The position numbers and the translations under genes were made by a program. A stretch of DNA of 64,000 nt from Rhodalgimonas zhirmunskyi (GTDB taxonomy: Bacteria > Pseudomonadota > Alphaproteobacteria > Rhodobacterales > Rhodobacteraceae), in assembly GCA_030848925.1 (NCBI GenBank), contig JANFFA010000001.1, positions 186,001-250,000 of the forward strand. The letters run 5' to 3'. A model generated the notes under the pieces. The model was not told the DNA's origin. It did not search any database and saw only the letters and a program-made list of their open reading frames with translations. This document shows, in pieces, positions 18,833-28,273 of the stretch (positions within the stretch are counted from its first letter, which is position 1; each line of letters starts with the position of its first letter).

Positions 18833-19410
18833 GCCGGCTCCTTCATCGTTTCGAGGAAATTGCGGAGCATGTGGTGACCATGCTCCGAGGCAATCGACTC
18901 GGGATGGAACTGCACGCCGTGAATAGGCAAATCCCGATGCTGCAGGCCCATTATCGTGCCATCTTCCAACTCGGCGGTGACTTCAAGGCAGTCGGGCAGG
19001 CTTTCACGCTCAACCACGAGCGAATGATAGCGCGTCGCCTTGAACGGGTTGGGAAGATCCTTGAACAGGCCCTTGCCGGTGTGGCGGATTTCACCCATCT
19101 TGCCGTGCACGATCTTGTGGCAGCGCACCACCTTGCCGCCGAAGGCCTGTCCGATTGTCTGGTGGCCAAGGCAGACGCCGATCAACGGTGTGCGTGTTTC
19201 AGCGGCCGCTTCGGTCAGGGCAAGGCAGATCCCCGCCTGATCGGGATCGCATGGCCCCGGAGACAGCAGGATACCGGCAGGGCGCATCGCCATCGCCTCT
19301 TGCACATCGAGCGCATCGTTGCGACGGACGGTGACATCCGCGCCGAGTTCACCAAGGTAATGCACCAGATTATACGTGAAACTGTCGTAATTATCGATCA
19401 GGAGCAGCAT
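18829..19410 (-). CDS. trpG: Anthranilate synthase glutamine amidotransferase component
   Basis: Supplies ammonia from glutamine to TrpE, encoded at 22157-23668. The 193-residue class I amidotransferase has the nucleophile Cys80 in [11 protein letters not shown] and the His/Glu pair in [10 protein letters not shown] use the ATG ending at 19410 ([14 protein letters not shown]), the conserved beginning; an upstream ATG would add 19 residues without family match. It may also serve p-aminobenzoate synthesis, as in other bacteria. Confidence 0.95.
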   Translation of the reverse strand: MLLLIDNYDSFTYNLVHYLGELGADVTVRRNDALDVQEAMAMRPAGILLSPGPCDPDQAGICLALTEAAAETRTPLIGVCLGHQTIGQAFGGKVVRCHKIVHGKMGEIRHTGKGLFKDLPNPFKATRYHSLVVERESLPDCLEVTAELEDGTIMGLQHRDLPIHGVQFHPESIASEHGHHMLRNFLETMKEPA

Positions 19411-19523
19411 CTTGCCCGTCTTTCCTTTGTAGGGGCTGGCGGCCCGGCCCCGGGTCGCGGTATACATGCTCAGGCTTGCGACGTGCCGTCAAGGTGCGCG
19501 CTGCCCGTGAGGGCAAAAATGAG

Positions 19524-21260
19524 GTGACGAGAGTGGCTAAGGGATTCCTGAGTGGCGCGATCTGGGGCGCTGTTGTGGCCGTGGCGGGCGCCGGGGCAAT
19601 TTCCGTGGCAACGGGCCCGGTGGGCCAGGGCGCGCTGACGCCGGAAGCGGGCAGCGTGGACGTGCCGCCGGGGTCGGGCTTCAACGGTGCGCGTGATGAT
19701 CAGGCGGCGCAGATGCCGGGCACACAGCCGGGGACGCAGGCACCGCCTTTGCCGAAGGTCGAAGCCCCTACGAAAGATGATCTTGCCGGGATGGCGGGCG
19801 CGGACGTGGAGCCGGGCGCACGACCCGAGGCCGCAGGCGGGCAGGCGGGGCTGGCCGCGCCGTCCGATGCGCCGGGCGACGCGCCGGGCGTCAGTGCTGC
19901 GCAGGAAGGGGCGATCGCGCGCAACGATGCAATGCAGGTGACAGCCCCCGAAGCCCCCGAGATGGAACCCTCGATTTCGACCGAACCGGCCCAGCCGCAA
20001 CCCCCCGTAAGTGAGGAAACCGCAGGGCTGGTGACCGGCACGCAGGATCAGGGCGCAATAGCTGAGGCAGAGCCGGGCGGAACCGCCCCCGATGTGCAAA
20101 GCACGCCGCCGCAAGAGCCGTCGGCTATTATTGAAGACGAGCAAGCGGCTGAAAACACGGGCGAAAGCCCTGTGGAGTCGACTGGGGAAGCCCCTGTGGA
20201 CTCGCCCGCCGATGAGGCGCGAGAAGAGGTGGTGATCCGGATCGAACCGCAAGCGGAAAGTGCCGGGACAGACGCGGCGCCCGAGGCCAGCCCAGAGCGC
20301 GAAAGCGCCGAGGTGACGACGGGCGAGGCGGCCGCGCCTGTTGTCATAGACGAGAGCGAGAATGCGACGGTGGAGTCGACCTCGCAGGCCGAGGCGGACG
20401 CGGTGCCTGTGCCGGAAGTGGCTATGGGCGCGGGGATTGGACGCCCGGCAAGTACGATGCCCAAGGCCAATGATACGGTGAAAATCGGCCGCTTGCCACG
20501 GGTCGGCGCGGATACCGAGACGACGCAGCAGGCGGCAGAACCGGCGGGTGCGGTCAATACGGAAATGACCTTGGACGCGTCTGACATGCCGCCGGTCAAG
20601 CGCTATGCGGAGCCGTTCCAAGGCGATGAAAACAAACCAAAAATGTCGATCGTCCTGATCGATGACGGCGACGGGCCGGTGGGGTTCGAGGCACTGACGA
20701 CCTTCCCTTATCCGTTGAGCTTCGCGGTCGATACCAGCCGCCCCGACGCCGAGGATGCGATGGCGAAGTACCGCGCCGCCGGGTTCGAGGTGCTGGCGAT
20801 GGTGCGCCTGCCTGCGGGCGCGACGCCGGTGGACGTGGAGCAGGCGCTGCCGGTCATGTTGCAGAAGGTGCCCGAGGCCGTGGGCGTGATGGAAGCACCG
20901 GATGACGGCATCCAGTTCGACCGCAGCGTCAGCGATCAGGTGGCCCAGATCCTGAGCGAGAGTGGGCATGGATTACTGTTGTATTCCAAAGGTTTGAACA
21001 CGGCGCAAAAGCTGGCCGCCAAGAACGGCGTGCCCTCGGCGACGATCTTTCGCGACTTCGATTCGCAAGGCCAGAAGGCGGGTGCGATCCGGCGTTTCCT
21101 GAACCACGGGGCGCTGAAAGCCGAGAGCGAAAACGGGGTCGTCATGGTGGGGCGATTGAGGCCCGACACGGTGACGGCACTGCTGCTCTGGGGGCTGGAA
21201 GACCGGGCGCGGCAGGTGGCGCTGGCGCCGGTCACAGCACTGCTGAAAGACAATCGTTAA
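19524..21260 (+). CDS. Divergent polysaccharide deacetylase family protein with long acidic linker
   Basis: A protein of about 578 residues. After an N-terminal hydrophobic segment (GFLSGAIWGAVVAVAGAGA, signal or anchor) come about 300 residues of low-complexity Ala/Pro/Glu/Gly sequence. The C-terminal domain (about 210 residues) starts at PKMSIVLIDDGDGPVGFEA and belongs to the YibQ/DUF610 divergent polysaccharide-deacetylase family. It retains VMEAPDDGIQFD and a late GVVMVGR segment. It probably acts at the cell envelope; its substrate is unknown. The start is uncertain: GTG at 19524 is chosen because the hydrophobic segment follows directly, and an in-frame TTG at 19476 is possible. It is divergent from trpG. 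Confidence 0.75.
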   Translation: MTRVAKGFLSGAIWGAVVAVAGAGAISVATGPVGQGALTPEAGSVDVPPGSGFNGARDDQAAQMPGTQPGTQAPPLPKVEAPTKDDLAGMAGADVEPGARPEAAGGQAGLAAPSDAPGDAPGVSAAQEGAIARNDAMQVTAPEAPEMEPSISTEPAQPQPPVSEETAGLVTGTQDQGAIAEAEPGGTAPDVQSTPPQEPSAIIEDEQAAENTGESPVESTGEAPVDSPADEAREEVVIRIEPQAESAGTDAAPEASPERESAEVTTGEAAAPVVIDESENATVESTSQAEADAVPVPEVAMGAGIGRPASTMPKANDTVKIGRLPRVGADTETTQQAAEPAGAVNTEMTLDASDMPPVKRYAEPFQGDENKPKMSIVLIDDGDGPVGFEALTTFPYPLSFAVDTSRPDAEDAMAKYRAAGFEVLAMVRLPAGATPVDVEQALPVMLQKVPEAVGVMEAPDDGIQFDRSVSDQVAQILSESGHGLLLYSKGLNTAQKLAAKNGVPSATIFRDFDSQGQKAGAIRRFLNHGALKAESENGVVMVGRLRPDTVTALLLWGLEDRARQVALAPVTALLKDNR

Positions 21261-21404
21261 CGGCGACTTTTCGCGAAAATCACCGTCTGCACTGCGCCTG
21301 CAATCCGTCTGCTTTGCGTATGGCGCTGAAACGGGGGCGCGGTGTTGCGTGAAAGCGTTAAACCGCGGGACGGTGGCGCAGGCTTTCGTTCGCCCCAGAC
21401 CACG

Positions 21405-21953
21405 TCACGGCGCGTCAAACCGCCATGTGCCGGGGCGCAGGCCATCAAGGCTCCACTTGTCGATGCGGGTGCGGATGAGGCGCAACGTGGGGTGCCCCAC
21501 AGCGGCGGTCATCCGGCGGACCTGTCGGTTGCGGCCCTCGGTGAGGGTGAGTTCGATCCATGTATCGGGGATCGACTGGCGCACCCGGATCGGCGGATCG
21601 CGCGGCCAGAGCCAATCGGGCGCGGCGACGATGCGGGCCTTGGCCGGGCGCGTGGGGCCGTCTTTCAGCGTGACCCCTTGGCGAAGCTGTGAAAGCGCGT
21701 CTTCGGACGGGGTGCCTTCGACCTGCGCGAGATAGGTCTTCTCATGCTTGAAGCGCGGGTTCGAGATCCGCGCCTGTAGCTTGCCGTTATCGGTGAGCAG
21801 GAGCAGGCCCTCGCTGTCGCGATCAAGCCGCCCTGCGGGATAGACGCCCTTTTCGTAGATATACTGCGCCAGCGTCGGGCGCGGCGTTTCGCTTTGATCG
21901 GTGAACTGGGGCAGCACGCCCCAGGGTTTGTTGAAAGCGATGAGGCGGGTCAT
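21405..21953 (-). CDS. rluE: 23S rRNA pseudouridine synthase, RluE-like
   Basis: Isomerises a specific uridine in 23S rRNA (U2457 in E. coli). The 182-residue protein lacks an S4 domain and shows [16 protein letters not shown], the catalytic [15 protein letters not shown] (Asp44), and the RluE-type [10 protein letters not shown] and [20 protein letters not shown] blocks. I start at the ATG ending at 21953; an upstream in-frame ATG adds 25 residues not seen in the family. The next gene upstream on this strand is trpE, 203 bp away across two repeat elements. Confidence 0.92.
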   Translation of the reverse strand: MTRLIAFNKPWGVLPQFTDQSETPRPTLAQYIYEKGVYPAGRLDRDSEGLLLLTDNGKLQARISNPRFKHEKTYLAQVEGTPSEDALSQLRQGVTLKDGPTRPAKARIVAAPDWLWPRDPPIRVRQSIPDTWIELTLTEGRNRQVRRMTAAVGHPTLRLIRTRIDKWSLDGLRPGTWRFDAP

Positions 21954-21995
21954 GGCGCGTTTCCTAGGGCCCAGGGATATTCGGCATCTGTTCCA

Positions 21996-22074
21996 GTGGG
22001 GGCCAGCCCCCACGGCGACAAAACGCAAAGCGTTCTGTCACCTTCCCCCGGGATATTTCTGGCCAAGTGAAGCG
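21996..22074. repeat. REP-like dispersed element, copy A
   Basis: The palindromic core GTGGGGGCCAGCCCCCAC (21996-22013) is separated by 31 bp from the tail CCCCCGGGATATTTCTGG (from 22045, ending TGAAGCG at 22074). The spacer holds a near-palindrome, GACAAAACGC with GCGTTCTGTC (one mismatch). Copies B (27572-27620) and C (35311-35389) share core and tail. It lies downstream of trpE on the minus strand. Confidence 0.85.
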
Positions 22075-22100
22075 TGGGGGTGAAAGACGCGAGACCCCCA

Positions 22101-22128
22101 CCTTTCATTTTTCCAAAAATACTCAATT
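22101..22128 (+). repeat. AT-rich dispersed element (single arm)
   Basis: The 28-bp stretch beginning CCTTTCATTTTTC and ending ATACTCAATT is about 85% identical over 27 bp to the two arms of the inverted repeat at 59413-59494. It lies between copy A of the REP-like element and the trpE stop, in the 3' region of trpE. Confidence 0.6.
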
Positions 22129-22156
22129 CCACGGGCGACGCGGGCGCAGCCGCTGC

Positions 22157-23668
22157 TTAGCTGTTGCCATTGCCGGTGAAGCGGGCGGCGTCGGCGGCGG
22201 CGCGGCGGATGGCGTTGGATTTGTGCACGGTCTCTTGATACTCGGCCTCGGGGTCGCTGTCGTAGACGACGCCGCCGCCGGCCTGAATATAAAGTTTCTC
22301 GTCCTTGAGGAGGGCGGTGCGCAATGCGATGCAGACATCCATGTCGCCGCCCGCGCTGAAGTAACCGACGCCGCCGCCGTAGACGCCGCGCTTTTCCGGC
22401 TCAAGCTCGTCGATGATTTCCATGGCGCGCACCTTGGGCGCGCCCGAGACGGTGCCGGCGGGCAGGCCCGCGAGCAGGGCCGAGAGGGCGTCGTGATCGT
22501 CGGAAAGCTCGCCCACCACGTTGGACACGATGTGCATGACGTGGGAATAGCGTTCGATGATGAATTTCTCGGTCGGTTTGACGGTGCCGATTTTTGCAAC
22601 CCGGCCAACATCGTTGCGGCCCAGATCGAGCAGCATGAGATGTTCGGCGCATTCCTTCTGGTCGGCCAGAAGATCCTGTTCGAGGGCGAGATCCTCTTCC
22701 CGCGTCGCGCCGCGTGGGCGGGTGCCGGCGATGGGGCGGATCGTGACCTCGCCCTCCATCACGCGGACGAGGATTTCGGGTGAGGCGCCGACCACTTGGA
22801 AGCCGCCGAAGTTGAAGAAGAACATGAAGGGCGAGGGGTTGGTGCGGCGCAGGCTGCGGTAGAGGGCGAAGGGCGGTTGGCGGAAGCTTTGTGTCCAGCG
22901 TTGCGACGGAACCACCTGGAAGATGTCGCCAGCGCGTATGTAGTCCTTGGCCTTCTCAACAGCGGCCATGTAGCCCGCCTTGGTAAAGTTCGACGTGGGT
23001 GCGGCGTCTTCTTGAGCGTGGCCCAGATCATAGGTGCTTTGCGGCAGGGCGCGGTCGAGGTCGCGCACGGCATCCATCACCCGTTCGGCGGCCTGCGCAT
23101 AAGCGGCGCGGGCAGAGAGGCCATCCTGCGTCCATGCCGGGGCGCAGACGATGACCTCGCCCTTCACGCCATCGAGCACGACCACGACGGTGGGGCGCAG
23201 CAGCGTGGCATCGGGCAGGCCGAGTGGGTCGGGCGGCACGTTGGGCAGGTGTTCGACCAGACGGATCATGTCGTAGCCGAGGTAGCCAAAGAGCCCGGCC
23301 GCAGCGGCGGGCAGGTCTTCGGGCAGGTCGATCCTGGATTCGGCCAGAAGGGCGCGCAGGTTGGTGAGCGGATCGCCGGACTGATCCTCGAACGCGGTGG
23401 CATCGAAACGGGCGGCGCGGTTGATCCGGCTTTCGTGCCCGTGGCATTGCCAGACCAGATCGGGCTTCATGCCGATGATCGAGTAGCGCCCGCGCACTTC
23501 GCCGCCTGTAACCGATTCGAGCAGGAAGGCATCCTGCCCGGCGCCTGTGAGCTTGAGCATCAGCGACACAGGCGTGTCGAGGTCGGCGGCGAGGCGGGTA
23601 AAGACGAGCTGGTTTTTCCCGGCCTCGTAGGCGCGGGCGAAGTCGTCATATGCGGGGGTCAGGTCCAT
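22157..23668 (-). CDS. trpE: Anthranilate synthase component I
   Basis: Converts chorismate to anthranilate using ammonia from TrpG. The 503-residue protein has the N-terminal feedback domain (LESVTGGEVRGRYSIIG, about residues 50-67) and the chorismate-binding domain with IRPIAGTRPRG, LLDLGRNDVGRV and SGAPKVRAMEIIDELEP. The start MDLTPAYDDFARAY (ATG ending at 23668) lies 5 bp after the upstream foldase gene. A longer frame upstream is an artefact of GC-rich coding. With no leader space, trp attenuation directly before trpE is unlikely. Confidence 0.97.
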   Translation of the reverse strand: MDLTPAYDDFARAYEAGKNQLVFTRLAADLDTPVSLMLKLTGAGQDAFLLESVTGGEVRGRYSIIGMKPDLVWQCHGHESRINRAARFDATAFEDQSGDPLTNLRALLAESRIDLPEDLPAAAAGLFGYLGYDMIRLVEHLPNVPPDPLGLPDATLLRPTVVVVLDGVKGEVIVCAPAWTQDGLSARAAYAQAAERVMDAVRDLDRALPQSTYDLGHAQEDAAPTSNFTKAGYMAAVEKAKDYIRAGDIFQVVPSQRWTQSFRQPPFALYRSLRRTNPSPFMFFFNFGGFQVVGASPEILVRVMEGEVTIRPIAGTRPRGATREEDLALEQDLLADQKECAEHLMLLDLGRNDVGRVAKIGTVKPTEKFIIERYSHVMHIVSNVVGELSDDHDALSALLAGLPAGTVSGAPKVRAMEIIDELEPEKRGVYGGGVGYFSAGGDMDVCIALRTALLKDEKLYIQAGGGVVYDSDPEAEYQETVHKSNAIRRAAADAARFTGNGNS

Positions 23669-23673
23669 GGGCA

Positions 23674-25515
23674 CTATTGAAGCTGGGTGTTGGCGGCGTC
23701 GACGGCGGTCTGGTTGATCTGGGCGCCGGCGCGGTTCTGCACGTCGTTGATGTAATACTGGAAGATATCCTGTGCCCGGCCTTGTGCGGCGCGCTGGATC
23801 AGTTGCGCGCGGGTGGCGGCGATCTCGGGCGCGTCCATGTCGGGCGACTGGACCGCATCGAGGCGCACGATCAGCGCACCGGCGGGAAGCGGCAGGCTGC
23901 GCGCTTCGCCGGGCTGCATTTCGAACACGGTGGGCAGGAAGGTTTGCGGCGTGTTGGGAATGAAATCCTGACGGGTGATGTCGCGTTCCTGCGTGACGGT
24001 CAGGCCAAGTGCGGCGAGATCGGTTTCGGCGGTGATATCGGCGATCATGGTGTCGGCCTTTTGCATCAGCGCTTGCGCGATCTGATCGTCTTCCCACGCT
24101 TGGGTCACGTCATCGCGGACCTGTTCGAGCGGTTGCAGTTCGGGGGGCAGCACGCTGTCGAGGCGCATGGCGAGGATGCCGCCGTCATCGAGTTTGATGA
24201 GCTGGGGGAAATCGTCCTCGGTGATTTTGGCGGCCTCGGTCTGGAAATCGGCGTAGCCCGCGGCGTCATCGGAGCTGTCTTGCGTCCAGTCGATGGTGGC
24301 CAGTTCCATATCGGTATCGTTGGCGACCTCTTCGAGGGTGGCACCGGCGGCGATTTCGTCGTCGATCTGTTCCATCTGATCGTCGATCAGCTTGCGGGCC
24401 TCGGCCTCGGCCAGTTCGCCGCGCAATTCGGGCAGCGCGTCTTCGAAGCTGGTGCTGGCGGCGGGCAGGGTGCCGTTCACGCGGAACAGCGCGGGGCCGA
24501 TATCGCTTTCGAACGGGCCGACGGTATCACCGGTTTCGGCGGCGAAGATCGCATCGGCCGCGGTGCCGAGGTCTTCGCGCGCGACATCGCCCATATCGGT
24601 ATCGGAGAGGTCAAGCCCACGGGCGGCGACGAGGTCTTCGAAGGTGGTGTCGCCGGAGCCGAGCAACTCGAAAGCGCGCTTGGCGGCTTGCATGTCGGCG
24701 AAGCCCAGACGCTCGACAAGGCGGCGCTCGGGGGTGTTGTACTGTTCGGCGCGGGCCTCGTAGAGGGCGCGCAGGTCGGCCTCTTCCAGCGGGACGGCGT
24801 CGCTCAGCATGTTGGGGGTGAGCCAGACGTAGGTGATGCGCTTGCGCTGGGGCAGGGTGTAATCGGCTTGATGGGCATCGTGCCACGCCTGAAGCTGCGC
24901 GTCGGTGGCATCGGGGATCGGGGCGTCGAGATCGCCCTGATCGAGCGTGGCCCAAGAGAAATCGCGGCGCTCGGCCAGATAGGCGGTGAGGGTGCCGGCG
25001 TAGACCTCACCGGCGGGGGTTTGCGACAGCACGGCGGCCTGAAGCAGGCCGCGCGACAATTCGCGGCGCAGGTCTTCTTCGAACTGCTTGTCGGTCTGGC
25101 CGGTGCGGTCGAGGTAGAACCTGTAAGCCTCGCGGTCGAACGTGCCATCGACACCGGCGAAGGCGCGTTGGCTGAGCAACTGGTCGCGCAGGTTGTCGTC
25201 GCCCACCGAAATGCCCAGCGTGTCGGCCTCGTGATCGAGCGCGGCAAAGGCGATCATGCGGGCCAGCGCCAGTTGATCGAGTTGCATGGCGCGGGCCTGT
25301 TGCATCGGGATGCGGCTGCCGGTCTGGGCCTCGTAGCTGCGCACCTCGTCCTGCACGGCGCGCAGGTAGCCGGCGGTCGAAAGCTCTTGATCGCCCACTT
25401 GGCCGATGCTGCGCACGCCGCCCGAGAAATTGGTCACGCCGAAGCCGCCAAGGCCAAGGATAAGCAGCGCCATCAGCGCCCAGACGATGGTTTTAGATTT
25501 GCTGCCGCGTGCCAT
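23674..25515 (-). CDS. PpiD/SurA-like periplasmic peptidyl-prolyl isomerase
   Basis: A 613-residue membrane-anchored folding factor. It has a basic start, one membrane anchor (about 12-30), then a SurA_N-like helical region with GYLRAVQDEVRSYEAQTG. A parvulin-like middle part follows, and a charged C-terminal part ends NQTAVDAANTQLQ. PpiD-type proteins assist outer-membrane protein folding from the inner membrane. Length and order fit PpiD (about 620), but the parvulin domain is diverged, so catalytic activity is uncertain. It is immediately upstream of trpE and probably co-transcribed. Confidence 0.85.
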   Translation of the reverse strand: MARGSKSKTIVWALMALLILGLGGFGVTNFSGGVRSIGQVGDQELSTAGYLRAVQDEVRSYEAQTGSRIPMQQARAMQLDQLALARMIAFAALDHEADTLGISVGDDNLRDQLLSQRAFAGVDGTFDREAYRFYLDRTGQTDKQFEEDLRRELSRGLLQAAVLSQTPAGEVYAGTLTAYLAERRDFSWATLDQGDLDAPIPDATDAQLQAWHDAHQADYTLPQRKRITYVWLTPNMLSDAVPLEEADLRALYEARAEQYNTPERRLVERLGFADMQAAKRAFELLGSGDTTFEDLVAARGLDLSDTDMGDVAREDLGTAADAIFAAETGDTVGPFESDIGPALFRVNGTLPAASTSFEDALPELRGELAEAEARKLIDDQMEQIDDEIAAGATLEEVANDTDMELATIDWTQDSSDDAAGYADFQTEAAKITEDDFPQLIKLDDGGILAMRLDSVLPPELQPLEQVRDDVTQAWEDDQIAQALMQKADTMIADITAETDLAALGLTVTQERDITRQDFIPNTPQTFLPTVFEMQPGEARSLPLPAGALIVRLDAVQSPDMDAPEIAATRAQLIQRAAQGRAQDIFQYYINDVQNRAGAQINQTAVDAANTQLQ

Positions 25516-25597
25516 GTATCACCCTGTGCTGCGCCCTCGTGTGCGGGGCGTTTTCCGGTCGGATGATCTGTATTGGCTCAGCCGCGCGGGGGCAAGG

Positions 25598-26773
25598 CTA
25601 GTTGACGAGGTTTTCAAGCCGGGTGAACAGGGTTTCGATGCCGTCCGCGTCGATATTGGCAAAGGCGATGCGCAGTTGACGCGCCCCTGCGGGATCATCG
25701 GCGGGGGTGGCCATGGTGCCGGGCAGGAGCAGCACGCCCGCGCGGCGCACGAGATCGGGGGCGAGCAGGTTCGAGGGCATCTCGAACGGGTGCTGGACAC
25801 AGGCGAAATAGGCGCCGAGCCCCTGAAGGTGCCAGCCCTGCGCTTCCAGCCGGGGGAACCCGGCTTCGATGGCGGCGCGGCGGGACAGGATTTCGTCACG
25901 TTCGGAGGCGAGCCACTGGTCGAGGTTCTCGATCCCCCAAAGCGCGGCGCGCTGGCCCAGTTGGTTGGGGCAGATGGTGGTGCTGTCGATGAATTTCTCG
26001 ACCTCAGAGAGGAAGTCCTGTGACGCGATCATCGCGCCGACACGGTGCCCGGTCAGGCGGTAGGCCTTGGAGAAGGAATAGAGATGGATCAGCGTATCGG
26101 CCCAGTCGGGATCGGTGAACAGATCATGCGGCGCGCCGGATCGGGAATGAAAATCGCGGTAGGTTTCATCGACGATCAGCTTGAGGCCGTTTTCGCGGGC
26201 CAGATCGCGGAAGGCGGCGATCAGAGGGGCGGGGTATTCCACGCCGCCGGGATTGTTGGGCGTGACAAGCACGATGGCGCGGGTGCGCGGCCCGATCAGC
26301 GCGTGGGCGCGCTCGGGGTCGGGCAAGAGGCTTTCGCCGGTGGGCAGCGGCATGGCCCGGAACCCGGCCATGTCGCACCACATTTTATGATTGAAATACC
26401 AAGGGGTTGGGATGATGACCTCATCCCCCTGATCGCACAGCGCCATGGTGGCGGCGGCGAAGGCCTGATTGCACCCCGAGGTGATGGCGACCTGTTTGCC
26501 CGACACCGTGCCGCCATAGATTTGCGCCGTGCGGTCGGCCAGCGCCGCGCGCAGCGGCGGGTAGCCCAGATCGGGGCCGTAAAGATGCGCCGAGGCGTCG
26601 GTGAGCAGCACCTCGGCCATCGCCTCGCGCAGGGGCATGGGCGGGGGCACCGCCGGGGCGGCCTGAGAGACGTTGATCAGCGGGCGTTCGGGCGGGAAGG
26701 TGACGCCATCGAGCCAGCTTATGGCCTCGGAAATGGGGGGGCGGAAGGTGGCACTGGTGCGCGAAGGGGTCAT
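25598..26773 (-). CDS. Class I/II PLP-dependent aminotransferase
   Basis: A 391-residue fold-type I aminotransferase of the aspartate-aminotransferase superfamily. It has the substrate/cofactor segment TSGCNQAF (98-105), TPNNPGG (171-177), the PLP-contacting Asp in VDETYRDF, and the Schiff-base Lys236 in LYSFSKAYRLTGHRVG. The amino donor is not predictable. It is an unlinked single gene between the foldase and gpt, about 80 and 180 bp away. Confidence 0.9.
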   Translation of the reverse strand: MTPSRTSATFRPPISEAISWLDGVTFPPERPLINVSQAAPAVPPPMPLREAMAEVLLTDASAHLYGPDLGYPPLRAALADRTAQIYGGTVSGKQVAITSGCNQAFAAATMALCDQGDEVIIPTPWYFNHKMWCDMAGFRAMPLPTGESLLPDPERAHALIGPRTRAIVLVTPNNPGGVEYPAPLIAAFRDLARENGLKLIVDETYRDFHSRSGAPHDLFTDPDWADTLIHLYSFSKAYRLTGHRVGAMIASQDFLSEVEKFIDSTTICPNQLGQRAALWGIENLDQWLASERDEILSRRAAIEAGFPRLEAQGWHLQGLGAYFACVQHPFEMPSNLLAPDLVRRAGVLLLPGTMATPADDPAGARQLRIAFANIDADGIETLFTRLENLVN

Positions 26774-26955
26774 GGGCGGTCCTCTGAAATCAGGGCGACG
26801 CTAGCGGGCGGACGGGGCAAGGAAAAGAGCTTTTGACCGCAACCGCGCGCAGAGGTCGCGGCCTGGTTGATCTGGGCGCGCGCCTGCCTGTTTCGCGGGC
26901 GGTTGGGCGCGCGCGGTGCCGTTGAGCCGGGTCGCGCGCGCCGGGTGCAGGCGGA

Positions 26956-27474
26956 TCAGTCCTTGCCGCGGTAGGGTTCGACATATTGCAGGGCCATGTC
27001 CCACGGGAAGAAGATCCACGTGTCCTGACTGACCGAGGTGATGTAGGTGTCGGCCTGTTTCTCGCCCTCGGGCTTGGCGTAGACGCAGGCGAAGTGGGCG
27101 TTCGGGTAGAGCGAGCGCACCAGTTCGAGGGTTTTACCGCTGTCGACCAGATCATCGACGACGAGGATGCCGGTTCCGTCGCCCATCATCGCCTCGTCGG
27201 GGGATTTGATGACTTCGGCATCGCGGCGCTGGTCGGCCTTGCCGCCGCCCGAGTGGTAGGATTTGACCGAGATCGTATCAACGGTGCGAATATCAAGCTC
27301 GCGCGCGACGATCATCGCCGGGGCCATGCCGCCGCGCGTGATGGCGACCACGGCGCGCCAGCCGCCCTCATCGGGCCCCTTGCCATCGAGACGCCACGCC
27401 AGTGCGCGGGCATCACGGTGAAGTTGGTCCCAGCTGACGTGGAAGCCTTTTTCATGGGGGAGACGATCGGACAT
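26956..27474 (-). CDS. gpt: Xanthine-guanine phosphoribosyltransferase
   Basis: Purine salvage enzyme converting guanine or xanthine to the nucleotide with PRPP. The 172-residue protein has an N-terminal base-binding region, [19 protein letters not shown] and the PRPP loop [15 protein letters not shown] (about 98-112). The C-terminal [18 protein letters not shown] resembles the E. coli Gpt tail. It is preceded by REP-like copy B and the LysE gene. Confidence 0.92.
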   Translation of the reverse strand: MSDRLPHEKGFHVSWDQLHRDARALAWRLDGKGPDEGGWRAVVAITRGGMAPAMIVARELDIRTVDTISVKSYHSGGGKADQRRDAEVIKSPDEAMMGDGTGILVVDDLVDSGKTLELVRSLYPNAHFACVYAKPEGEKQADTYITSVSQDTWIFFPWDMALQYVEPYRGKD

Positions 27475-27571
27475 GGCGGCACCTCTGGCTTGTTTGAAAG
27501 GGGATTAGCGCAGGTTTAGGGCGTTGGGAAGGGTGTTGCGGACACGATTGGGGGCAAGATTGGGAACAGGA

Positions 27572-27620
27572 TTGGGGGCCAGCCCCCAAACCCCCGGGAT
27601 ATTTGAAGCCAGATGAAGCC
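27572..27620. repeat. REP-like dispersed element, copy B
   Basis: The core TTGGGGGCCAGCCCCCAA (27572-27589) is followed directly by CCCCCGGGATATTTGAAG (from 27591) and ends AGATGAAGCC at 27620, 6 bp before the stop of the LysE-family gene on the minus strand. This is the most compact of the three copies. Confidence 0.85.
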
Positions 27621-27625
27621 GGGGA

Positions 27626-28273
27626 TCAGCGGCCAAGGAGCAGGCGCAGGCCAAGGGCCGCAAGGATGGCGGCGGCGAGGCGATCGAACAGCGGCTTGAG
27701 ACGAAGGTAGCCGTCGCGCGCGGGTTTGGTCGAAAGCAGGAGGGCGAAGGCCGCGTATGCGGTGACTTCGACCAGCAGGTGGTTGAGCACGATCAGCGAT
27801 TTGTCGGCCAGCGAAAGGCCGCCGGGAAAGATCACCACGAGGACCGAGGCGGCGAAGAGCACCGATTTCGGATTGGCGAGGTTGACCAGCAGGCCGGAGC
27901 GGAAGGCGTGGCGTTTGGGCGGGGCTGCCGTCTGGCCCGGGTCAAGCGGGGTGCGCGCGTCGCGCCACATGTGGAAAGCGATCCAGAGCAGGTAGGCGGC
28001 GCCGGCGAGTTTCATCGCGAGATAGGCCCAAGGGAAGAGCCGGAACAGCGTATCTAGACCGATGAGCGCCATTGCCGTCCAGCCCGCGGCCATGGTGGCG
28101 AGTCCAAGGCCGGTGGCGATGCCGGTGGCGCGCCCGCCGGTGAGCGTGGCGCGGATGGCCAGCAACATGGCCGGGCCGGGCGAAGCCATGGCGGCGAGCA
28201 GCGTGAGGTTGAAGGCGATGATCTGGGCGAGGGTCAGGCCTGGGGTCAGGCCGGGGGCGAGGTCGGGGGTCAT
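27626..28273 (-). CDS. LysE family translocator (RhtB-type exporter)
   Basis: A 215-residue inner-membrane protein with about six hydrophobic segments. It carries the family signature MASPGPAMLLAIRATLTGGR (about 30-49) and the middle GLLVNLANPKSVLFAAS motif. The family exports amino acids or their analogues. Its ATG overlaps the stop of the upstream exported protein by 4 bp. The substrate is unknown. Confidence 0.9.
   Translation of the reverse strand: MTPDLAPGLTPGLTLAQIIAFNLTLLAAMASPGPAMLLAIRATLTGGRATGIATGLGLATMAAGWTAMALIGLDTLFRLFPWAYLAMKLAGAAYLLWIAFHMWRDARTPLDPGQTAAPPKRHAFRSGLLVNLANPKSVLFAASVLVVIFPGGLSLADKSLIVLNHLLVEVTAYAAFALLLSTKPARDGYLRLKPLFDRLAAAILAALGLRLLLGR

Noticed and set aside
19470-20969. 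A 499-codon minus-strand open frame opposite the divergent polysaccharide deacetylase
   Set aside because: The His/Arg-rich translation has no domain and mirrors the low-complexity linker of the plus-strand gene.
23669-24097. N-terminal extension of trpE by about 140 residues
   Set aside because: The extended frame overlaps the upstream foldase gene and has Arg-rich, non-homologous sequence; MDLTPAYDDF is the normal start.
23650-25566. A 638-codon plus-strand open frame opposite the PpiD-like foldase
   Set aside because: It is antisense to a recognisable protein, has Gly/Ala-rich composition with no motif, and reflects GC-rich codon bias; similar long mirror frames occur opposite phoX, the methyl-THF genes and hydA.
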